From: JBGTGG01 sp964398945 | Lineage (GTDB): Bacteria; Bacteroidota; Bacteroidia; Cytophagales; Cyclobacteriaceae | Assembly: GCA_964398945.1 (NCBI GenBank) | Contig: CAYNOT010000016.1 | Coordinates: forward strand, 1-64,000 | DNA length: 64,000 nt | Direction: 5' to 3' | Shown: piece by piece, positions 22,574 to 29,305 of the stretch | Position numbering within the stretch: the first letter of the stretch is position 1 | Layout of the letters: each line of letters opens with the position of its first letter | Notes under the pieces: generated by a model | What the model saw: the letters and a program-made list of their open reading frames with translations, nothing else | What the model was told of the DNA's origin: nothing | Database searches by the model: none | Position numbers and translations under genes: made by a program

Positions 22574-23464
22574 TTAATAAAGTTCATCCAATGACATGCG
22601 CAAATACCTTCGCATGGAAGCATACGTGCTGAATACTGCTACCAATATTCCAATGATTCCCAACGCGGCTGCAAGCAAAAGCAATTGCGAATTATTTTCA
22701 AGTAAAACTAAATCCTCGATTTTAGAACTGGCGTATTTCGTTAATCCCCAAAGCGAAACGGATGCGAAAAATGCAGCCAGAAAACCATACCCTGCGGCAC
22801 GGAGGATAAAAGGTTTATTAATAAACCAGCGTTTTGCCCCTACAAGTTGCATGCTTCGAATTAAAAAGCGTTGGGAAAACAAAGCGAGCCGTAGCGTATT
22901 GTTGATCAAGAGAATGGCTGTGATTAACAACAACACAACAAGCCCTAACAATACCATGCTGATTTTTGTAATATTTTCGTTAATGGATTCGATAAGGCCT
23001 TCCACATAAAAAACTTCAAAGACACCCGTCATGTCCTGGATTTCCGTTTTGATTTTTTCCATCTCTGCTTTTGAGTGGTGGGATGGATCAATACTCACCA
23101 GCAATGCATCTTTTAATGGGTTGTCGCCAATGAAGCTTATAAAATCTTCCCCTGTTTGGTCGATAAATGTTTTTGCAGCTTCTTCTTTGGAAACGAAAAC
23201 AACTGGTTTTTCGCCTTCAGGTTTTTTAGCTACAAAGTTGAGTGCCAATAGCCTGTTTTCAATTTGGAGCCTTTGGGTTTCGGTAACAGAAGATTTCAGA
23301 TAGACCTGCATCTTGATATTTTCCCGAACCAACTTTTCGAGCCGGTTGGAATAGATCAACAAAGTCCCGAAAAGGCCAATGCCAAATAAGGCTAGATAAA
23401 TGCTCATCACCACGCCTACAGCAGGATAGCCACCTAGTTTCTTCTTATTTTTTGGTTTTTCCAT
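22574..23464 (-). CDS. ftsX: Cell-division protein FtsX
   Basis: This 296-aa protein has the FtsX layout: a short cytoplasmic N-terminus, TM1 (about 20-40), a large extracytoplasmic domain (about 45-170) and three C-terminal TM helices. The end MRRYLRMSLDELY is characteristic. The start at 23464 (MEKPKNKKKLGGYP) is preferred over an upstream ATG whose extension is unlike the family. FtsX couples FtsE ATPase activity to peptidoglycan hydrolases. Here ftsE is about 20 kb away. A perfect -7 box (TAAATTTG) lies at 23474-23481. Confidence 0.92.
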   Translation of the reverse strand: MEKPKNKKKLGGYPAVGVVMSIYLALFGIGLFGTLLIYSNRLEKLVRENIKMQVYLKSSVTETQRLQIENRLLALNFVAKKPEGEKPVVFVSKEEAAKTFIDQTGEDFISFIGDNPLKDALLVSIDPSHHSKAEMEKIKTEIQDMTGVFEVFYVEGLIESINENITKISMVLLGLVVLLLITAILLINNTLRLALFSQRFLIRSMQLVGAKRWFINKPFILRAAGYGFLAAFFASVSLWGLTKYASSKIEDLVLLENNSQLLLLAAALGIIGILVAVFSTYASMRRYLRMSLDELY

Positions 23465-23546
23465 TGATGGAGCCAAATTTAGAATAAGTAGGGGATAATG
23501 CCTAAGAAAATACTGGATACTGGTCTCTGAACATGCAACCAACTAC

Positions 23547-24401
23547 CTAATTCGCCCGATACGCATCGAGCTTTTTCAGTAGATTATTGTCAGTGATTTC
23601 ATGAAGCGGTGTTGGTTTCGCTTTGTTCTCGTCCAACAAATAATACTTCCCTGTGTAGTACAAGAAGATGGTGTGTTTGTCTTCTGTGAAGAACTCCAAA
23701 ATCTCATATAAGGTGGTGTCAAAGGCACCCAATAGAATGAGTTTGCCATCCTGAAACTGATAGTGAAAGTTATATTTCTTTTGTGTGTTATCAGTTTCAA
23801 CAACCAGTGATGAAGCCTTTTGCTTTTCTACTGGAATAATCGGAGCAACAACTTCAACAGCTTGATCTTCATCTACTTCTTTTGTAGGGTCAAAAACATC
23901 CAGTTTGGGTTGCTTTGCTTTAGGGGTCGTTTTCGGTTTGTTTGCTTTTCTGTTCTCCTCTTTATGCGCAGTCACTTCAGATTCTGCTTCAGTAGGTTCT
24001 GGCTCAGGGTTTTGTTGATCCTCGATTTCCGTTTCTGATGGCGTTGGCGCTATCGGATTTGTATTTTCGGTTACTTCAACTTCGGCAGGGATTTCATTTT
24101 CTTCATTCGCAAACCAATATACACCGAAGCCAATCGCTCCTATAACCAGAATCGAGGCTGCAACCTTGAGGGTCAAAGCCGATCCACCAACTGCCGGAGG
24201 GACAGGGGTGTTGTTCATGATGTTTTTAAGTTCAGCTATGCGGGCTTTCTTAATACCCTCTATAATGCTTTGTTGTGAAGTATATTCACTTCTTAAAGCT
24301 GGGTCTGCTTCCAATTTATTTTCGAAAGCATTTCTCTCGGCACCGCTCAAGCGATTTGCCAGATAGTTATCCATTATTTCTAAATCCTTCTCAATTCCCA
24401 T
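23547..24401 (-). CDS. Putative anti-sigma factor with proline-rich linker
   Basis: This 284-aa protein lies 4 bp after a sigma factor gene. The N-terminal 60 residues (DNYLANRLSGAERNAFENKL) resemble the helical sigma-binding domain of Bacteroidota anti-sigma factors. A single TM helix lies at about 75-98, then a Glu/Pro/Lys-rich linker (100-190), then a compact C-terminal domain (about 208-284). The linker suggests a periplasmic sensor held away from the membrane. The signal is unknown. Confidence 0.7.
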   Translation of the reverse strand: MGIEKDLEIMDNYLANRLSGAERNAFENKLEADPALRSEYTSQQSIIEGIKKARIAELKNIMNNTPVPPAVGGSALTLKVAASILVIGAIGFGVYWFANEENEIPAEVEVTENTNPIAPTPSETEIEDQQNPEPEPTEAESEVTAHKEENRKANKPKTTPKAKQPKLDVFDPTKEVDEDQAVEVVAPIIPVEKQKASSLVVETDNTQKKYNFHYQFQDGKLILLGAFDTTLYEILEFFTEDKHTIFLYYTGKYYLLDENKAKPTPLHEITDNNLLKKLDAYRAN

Positions 24402-24405
24402 GATC

Positions 24406-24945
24406 TCAATCTAAAAAGTCGCGCTCAGAATACTGGGCTTTAATCAACTCGTCCAATTTCTTTTTACACTTATATTTCTTTGTCTTTGCAGTATCGGTGT
24501 TTAAAAAACCCAACCGGTCTGCGATATCCTGCATCGACATTTCATCAAAATAATAATAGGTTAGGACCTTTTTACAGGTATCACCTAATTGATCAATACA
24601 TTCAGCTATAATCCTTTCCTTTTCAGCTGTTTCAGTATCAATCATTACCGGGGAATCTTTCTCTTCATTCGAGAGACGTTTTTTCCGGTCCAATTCTTTT
24701 CGCCAGAGATTTTTGCAGATACTATAGATGTATGTGCTAATCTTTGCTGTTAAAACCAAGTTGCCCGAGGTAGCCTTTTGCCAGAAAACCACTAGTGCGT
24801 CCTGATAAACATCCCGAGCTTCATCTTCCGTTCCACTATTGGTGATTACCATCTTGGTCATCATCCGATAGTATTTTGCATAGATTATCTCAAGCGCCTT
24901 CTCGTCCCCTTTCTGGATACGTTCGAAAATTTCCTTTTCGTCCAT
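24406..24945 (-). CDS. RNA polymerase sigma factor, ECF type
   Basis: This 179-aa sigma factor has region 2 at about 8-85 (DEARDVYQDALVVFWQK is the conserved helix) and region 4 at about 115-165 (YYYFDEMSMQDIADRLGF with the HTH). The C-terminus KKYKCKKKLDELIKAQY is typical of Bacteroidota ECF factors paired with membrane anti-sigma factors. The start at ATG 24945 gives MDEKEIFERIQKGDEKAL, the usual family N-terminus; an in-frame start at 24969 adds eight unlikely residues. Confidence 0.88.
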   Translation of the reverse strand: MDEKEIFERIQKGDEKALEIIYAKYYRMMTKMVITNSGTEDEARDVYQDALVVFWQKATSGNLVLTAKISTYIYSICKNLWRKELDRKKRLSNEEKDSPVMIDTETAEKERIIAECIDQLGDTCKKVLTYYYFDEMSMQDIADRLGFLNTDTAKTKKYKCKKKLDELIKAQYSERDFLD

Positions 24946-25024
24946 TTTTGAGCTCGATCTGTATACCATAAATATTAGCTGTGGTAACCGTAGGTTAACG
25001 ATTTGTAGGGTATAATAATAAATT

Positions 25025-25486
25025 TCAATTCTCTCGTATCCATGTTTGGGTCCTGAAAAAAGGCCCCCAATAGCCGCGGACCATCAGGTTGTCTCCATTT
25101 AACCAGATTTTACACCGATAAACCCGTCCATCGGCCGGGTCAAGGATTGTTCCGCCACTGTAATCAGCATTGTCTTTGGAAAGCCCTTTTATAATTTCCA
25201 TTCCGATTACTTTCTTATTGTGACGGGCATCATCTTGCGAACATTTGTCACACACAGGATCGGGGTCTTCACCGGGCCCGCGAAAAAGCTTTATGATTTT
25301 ACCATATACTTTCCCATCTTTCTCTGTGATCTCCACAATGGATTTTGGCTGACTGGTCTCATCATCAATGGTTTTCCATTTGCCGATGACCGTATTTTGA
25401 CTGTACCCATCAACATGGATAAAAACTGCCAAAAACAGGCTAAATCCAATAATTTTATACAAAAAACCGTGTGTTATGATTTTCAT
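25025..25486 (-). CDS. Secreted DUF2147 domain protein
   Basis: This 153-aa protein has a signal peptide (about 1-30, ending GYSQ) followed by a DUF2147 domain. The domain includes GKWKTIDDETSQPKSIVEI, a CDKCSQDD pair of cysteines, GMEIIKGL, GGTILDPADGRVYRCK and the C-terminal GYWGPFFRTQTW. DUF2147 proteins are periplasmic beta-rich proteins with no proven function. The start at 25486 places the signal correctly. Confidence 0.85.
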   Translation of the reverse strand: MKIITHGFLYKIIGFSLFLAVFIHVDGYSQNTVIGKWKTIDDETSQPKSIVEITEKDGKVYGKIIKLFRGPGEDPDPVCDKCSQDDARHNKKVIGMEIIKGLSKDNADYSGGTILDPADGRVYRCKIWLNGDNLMVRGYWGPFFRTQTWIREN

Positions 25487-25532
25487 GATTAGGCAATAAT
25501 ACAAAGAAAAAATGGGCATTTTGGCGCAAATA

Positions 25533-25565
25533 AAAAAGGCTTCCCCAATTGGGGAAGCCTTTTTG
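25533..25565 (-). terminator. Terminator of hppA
   Basis: GGCTTCCCC and GGGGAAGCC pair across AATT, flanked by A and T runs. On the minus strand the hairpin is followed by TTTTTTATTT. It lies 16 bases after the hppA stop codon. Confidence 0.9.
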
Positions 25566-25580
25566 TGTTTTGTTTAATGA

Positions 25581-27866
25581 TTACTTTACCTCAATGATTT
25601 CTGTGGCCGTAACTTTAGTCACTGTTTCTACTTTAGGTTTTATATCTGTATTCGCCCCTGTCGTAGCAGTATCCGTAACTGCAATCATGGGGGCAATCAC
25701 CAGCGCAATAATGGACATCAATTTTAATAAGATATTAAGGGATGGTCCGGAGGTATCCTTGAACGGATCGCCAACAGTATCCCCTACAACTGCTGCTTTA
25801 TGGGCTTCAGATCCTTTGTAGTGCATTTCACCATTTACTTCAACACCTTCTTCAAACATTTTCTTGGCATTGTCCCAGGCACCACCGGCATTTGATTGGA
25901 AGATCGCCATCAATACACCAGAAACAGTTACACCGGCCAACAACCCGCCCAATGCTTCAGCACCCATACCTGGGGTAAAAGCAATGATAAGTGGGGCCAC
26001 TACAGCCATTAATCCGGGCAATACCATTTGACGGATAGCACCGTTTGTGGAAATCTCCACGCATTTTCCATACTCCGCTTTTCCATCTGCATCGCGGAAA
26101 ATTTTTACATCTTCTTCAGACCATTCGCTCATTGGTGTTTCACCATTTTTGCGCATCACTGCCAATGCAGCAGTCAGGGCAGGGATGGTTTTGAATTGTC
26201 TGCGTACTTCCTCAATCATGTACATTGCAGCTTTTCCAACAGCATTCATTGCCAATGCAGAGAAGACGAATGGCAACATCGCACCTAAGAACAATCCGGC
26301 CATTACGTTTGCTTTGCTTACGTCAATTGATGTGATTTTGGCAGTCGTCATAAAGGCACCAAAAAGGGCAAGCGCTGTTAACGCAGCAGAGGCGATTGCA
26401 AATCCTTTTCCGATAGCTGCGGTTGTATTTCCTACAGCATCCAATTTATCAGTTCTGGAGCGGACTTCTTTTGGTAGTTCAGACATCTCAGCGATACCCC
26501 CGGCATTATCGGAGATGGGGCCGTACGCATCAACGGCAAGTTGAATCCCTAAATTTGAAAGCATACCCACCGCGGCAATTGCGATACCATATAACCCACC
26601 AAAGTGGAAAGCACCCATGATGGCTACAGCAATAATGATGATCGGAATAGCGGTTGACATCATCCCTACGCCCAATCCTGCAATAATATTTGTTGCACTT
26701 CCTGTTACGGACTGGCTTGCGATACGAATAACCGGGCCTTTTCCTGTTCCTGTATAATATTCTGTTACGAGTCCTACTAACAATCCACCAACCAAACCAA
26801 TAATGGTTGCGAAGAAAATTCCGGTTGAGGTATAGCGGTTTCCAAGTTCAGGATCAGCCCAGGCATACAATGGATCCTGGAAGTACCACTCTGCAGGAAG
26901 CATTCCTTTAATAATAAACCAGGAAGCTACAACCATTAAAACAGCAGAAACAAGTTCACCAACATTCAATGCAGTCTGCGGGTTTCCTCCTTCTTTAACA
27001 CGAACGAAGAAGGTCCCGATAAAAGACATTACGATACCAACGCCTGCCAATACTAAAGGAAGCAATACGGCAGAGAGTCCGTTGAAACTATCAATAAAAG
27101 TGGTGGACATAAAAGCCGCACCCAATACCATGGTACCAATGATGGAACCCACATACGATTCGAACAAGTCGGCTCCCATACCGGCAACATCGCCTACGTT
27201 GTCGCCAACGTTATCAGCAATAGTGGCAGGGTTTAATGGATGGTCTTCAGGAATACCTGCTTCAACTTTTCCAACAAGGTCGGCACCTACGTCAGCAGCT
27301 TTGGTATAAATACCGCCACCAACACGGGCGAACAATGCAATCGAAGATGCTCCAAATGAAAAACCTGTTAATACAGTCAGCACCTGATTGATGTCGGTAA
27401 ACATGTTTTGATAAAGTATAAGTAGAAGGCTCAACCCTAATACACCAAGGCCAACTACACCCATGCCCATTACAGCCCCGCCTGAGAAGGCAACTTCCAG
27501 CGCCCTTCCAAGGCTCGTCCGGGCTGCATTTGTTGTTCTGACATTCGCTTTTGTTGCGATGCGCATCCCAATAAAACCCGCAAGAGCAGAGCAGATTGCT
27601 CCAATTGTAAAGGACATTGCAACAAGTGGGGAGGATGTTTCGCTATTTGCCGTTAGGCCCAGCAATAAGGCCACACATATTACAAAAATACCAAGCACTT
27701 TGTATTCGGCTTTCAAAAAAGCCATGGCGCCATCTGCTATATGCTTGGCAATCTCTTTCATTTTGTCGGTTCCGGCATCCTGCTTGTTGATCCAGGCACT
27801 TTTCCAGAACACAAAGATCAACCCGAGGGCGCCCAGTACAGGCATTAGATAAATTACGTTTTCCAT
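25581..27866 (-). CDS. hppA: K+-dependent membrane-bound pyrophosphatase
   Basis: This 761-aa integral membrane protein has about 16 helices and couples PPi hydrolysis to Na+ or H+ export. Catalytic loops are intact: DVGADLVGKVEAGIPEDHP, DNVGDNVGDVAGMGADLFE, DAYGPISDNAGG and DTVGDPFKDTSGPS. The GNTTAAIGKG segment has alanine where K+-independent enzymes have lysine, so K+ dependence is predicted. The pumped ion cannot be decided by eye. The C-terminus carries a Thr/Lys/Val-rich tail of about 30 residues. A full-consensus promoter lies upstream and a strong terminator downstream, so it is a single-gene transcript. Confidence 0.96.
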   Translation of the reverse strand: MENVIYLMPVLGALGLIFVFWKSAWINKQDAGTDKMKEIAKHIADGAMAFLKAEYKVLGIFVICVALLLGLTANSETSSPLVAMSFTIGAICSALAGFIGMRIATKANVRTTNAARTSLGRALEVAFSGGAVMGMGVVGLGVLGLSLLLILYQNMFTDINQVLTVLTGFSFGASSIALFARVGGGIYTKAADVGADLVGKVEAGIPEDHPLNPATIADNVGDNVGDVAGMGADLFESYVGSIIGTMVLGAAFMSTTFIDSFNGLSAVLLPLVLAGVGIVMSFIGTFFVRVKEGGNPQTALNVGELVSAVLMVVASWFIIKGMLPAEWYFQDPLYAWADPELGNRYTSTGIFFATIIGLVGGLLVGLVTEYYTGTGKGPVIRIASQSVTGSATNIIAGLGVGMMSTAIPIIIIAVAIMGAFHFGGLYGIAIAAVGMLSNLGIQLAVDAYGPISDNAGGIAEMSELPKEVRSRTDKLDAVGNTTAAIGKGFAIASAALTALALFGAFMTTAKITSIDVSKANVMAGLFLGAMLPFVFSALAMNAVGKAAMYMIEEVRRQFKTIPALTAALAVMRKNGETPMSEWSEEDVKIFRDADGKAEYGKCVEISTNGAIRQMVLPGLMAVVAPLIIAFTPGMGAEALGGLLAGVTVSGVLMAIFQSNAGGAWDNAKKMFEEGVEVNGEMHYKGSEAHKAAVVGDTVGDPFKDTSGPSLNILLKLMSIIALVIAPMIAVTDTATTGANTDIKPKVETVTKVTATEIIEVK

Positions 27867-27936
27867 TGTTTGTTTAGATTTTCAGTATAAAGCCTCAATA
27901 TTTCCCGTTAAAGGGATGGTTTTTTAAAAAGTCCCG

Positions 27937-27968
27937 CAAAGATAGAATAACTGGCATAACCCGCAAAA
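27937..27968 (-). promoter_or_regulatory. Promoter of hppA
   Basis: On the minus strand, TTTTG (27968-27964) is followed by a 19-bp spacer and TATCTTTG (27944-27937), a full match to the Bacteroidota -33/-7 consensus. The transcript would begin near 27931, about 65 nt before the hppA start codon. Confidence 0.75.
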
Positions 27969-27986
27969 TTGATTATTTAGGTGTTT

Positions 27987-28373
27987 TTAGGATGCTAGCA
28001 GGCCTTTCAATGCCATCCATAGATTCTTTTTTCGGGCATCATCCAATTCCGCCAGCGGGTGTGATTTAATAACCTTGCATCCGCCCACCGCTGTTGCGCT
28101 ATAATACGGAAGGCTGTCGGATGCATCGTTCGAAAACCGGATTGCCCATTTTGGGGACAGTGTTTGCAACACCGCTTGAGTGAGTGAAGGCTGATTGATA
28201 ATCTGCACTCCATCAATGTGAAGTTTAACCGCGCCTAATATTTTTGAAAGGAGTGTCTTGTCTTCAATTGAAACTGATTCCCAGGGTTCAGGGAGAACGA
28301 TGAGGACCCGATCTTTGATTTCATAGAGTTCTTCTTGAAAAAGGTCTGCAACAATCGGTGAGCGTGAATCCAT
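27987..28373 (-). CDS. Hypothetical protein, possibly HolD-like (DNA polymerase III psi)
   Basis: This is a 128-aa soluble protein with no signal peptide. A beta-strand (RVLIVLPEP, 22-30), an alternating helix-strand centre (LGAVKLHIDGVQIIN) and a C-terminal segment (VIKSHPLAELDDARKKNLWMALKGLL) are visible. The C-terminal part recalls the end of E. coli HolD, where a short SP-L-LR segment precedes a helix with a tryptophan. This resemblance is weak and I place low weight on it; otherwise the protein is unrecognised. Its stop-to-start junction with the thioesterase gene is gapless, so the two are co-translated. Confidence 0.55.
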   Translation of the reverse strand: MDSRSPIVADLFQEELYEIKDRVLIVLPEPWESVSIEDKTLLSKILGAVKLHIDGVQIINQPSLTQAVLQTLSPKWAIRFSNDASDSLPYYSATAVGGCKVIKSHPLAELDDARKKNLWMALKGLLAS

Positions 28374-28901
28374 TTAGATATCTTTTATGTCAAAGATAGA
28401 CTTTAACTCGTTTGCTTCGCTTGGTTTTAATTTACCAGCCAAAATTAACCGAAGTTGCCTTCTGCGTAAAGCACCATCATACAATGCTTTCTCTTCTTCC
28501 GTTTCCGGAACAATAGCGGGTACTTGAACAGGATGGGAATCACCATCCACAGCAACAAACGTAAAGAACGCACTGTTGCTTTCAAATTTTTCACCTTTCG
28601 GGATATCTTCCGCATCCACATCGATCCTGACTTCCATGGAAGAATTGAAAGCACGGGTGACCTTTGCACGCAGGGTCACCACATTTCCTAAACGAATCGG
28701 GTTTTTAAATGAGATGTTGTCCACCGAAGCGGTCACTACTGTTGAGCTCGAATGTTTCTGTGCGGATATTGCAGAAACAATGTCCATCCAATGCATCAGG
28801 CGTCCACCCATCAGGTTGTTTAATGTGTTCGTATCGTTGGGCAACACCAGTTCGGTCATGCTGATGGCGGATTGCTTTGGGAATTTTTTTTCTGCTGTCA
28901 T
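28374..28901 (-). CDS. Acyl-CoA thioesterase (hotdog fold, YciA/BACH type)
   Basis: This 175-aa hotdog thioesterase hydrolyses acyl-CoA. LPNDTNTLNNLMGGRLMHWMD gives the catalytic Asn/Asp region and the active-site helix. ASVDNISFKNPIRLGNVV and FTFVAVDGDSHPVQVP follow the BACH/YciA pattern. The C-terminal tail (RRRQLRLILAGKLKPSE) is longer than in the minimal family. Chain-length preference cannot be read from the sequence. Confidence 0.88.
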   Translation of the reverse strand: MTAEKKFPKQSAISMTELVLPNDTNTLNNLMGGRLMHWMDIVSAISAQKHSSSTVVTASVDNISFKNPIRLGNVVTLRAKVTRAFNSSMEVRIDVDAEDIPKGEKFESNSAFFTFVAVDGDSHPVQVPAIVPETEEEKALYDGALRRRQLRLILAGKLKPSEANELKSIFDIKDI

Positions 28902-29067
28902 TTTGCTTTTTGTTCAATTCGTTCTATTTCAATCGTTACCGAACGTGCTACTAACTGTTAGTTCGTGAAAACGTGGGCAAAAATCATTAAAATTTATTTG
29001 CAAAACAGCTTTTGAGGTTATTAATTCGCATCGACTAATGATGGAATCAACAACGATACAATCCCAA

Positions 29068-29136
29068 ATGAAAGCGAAATCCGAATCCGGGTTTACTTTT
29101 ATTTCCATTATTACAACCACAACCATTACGGGGTAA
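29068..29136 (+). CDS. thrL: thr operon leader peptide
   Basis: A short frame ends in ...FTFISIITTTTITG-stop, with six Thr and five Ile codons among the last fourteen. From ATG 29068 it is 22 residues (MKAKSESG...). In-frame ATGs at 29038 and 29041 would lengthen it. This is the same kind of peptide as the E. coli thrL leader, and it lies 170 bp before the thrA fusion gene. CGGGG (29129-29133) and CCCCG (29138-29142) form a small hairpin over the stop codon. CGGGTTTA (29088-29095) can pair instead with TAAACCC from 29134. I could not find a strong T-tailed terminator; the best AT-rich candidate is near 29194-29214. Confidence 0.78.
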   Translation: MKAKSESGFTFISIITTTTITG

Positions 29137-29221
29137 ACCCCGAGCGAGCCCCCATATCATCCCAATTCATTTGGTCTTTTTAAAGATCGCAATTTCATTT
29201 TGATCATTTTTTATCCTGTTT

Positions 29222-29278
29222 ATGAAATGGCCATTAAAAAATATATTTTAAACCGGAATGATAGTTAGGCCATTCCAT
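29222..29278. repeat. Inverted repeat upstream of thrA
   Basis: ATGAAATGGCC (29222-29232) and GGCCATTCCAT (29268-29278) are complementary except for one position, with an AT-rich inner part that can also pair (TTAAAAAATATATTTTAA). It lies between the leader peptide and thrA. It has no T run after it, so it could be an antiterminator arm or a translation-control hairpin rather than a terminator. Otherwise 28902-29305 holds no gene but the leader. Confidence 0.6.
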
Positions 29279-29305
29279 GTAACCGCAGAAACAAAAATTT
29301 AGTAC

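Noticed and set aside
26047..26544. 165-codon frame opposite hppA
   Set aside because: It is the mirror of a conserved membrane-protein gene and has no recognisable domain or start context.
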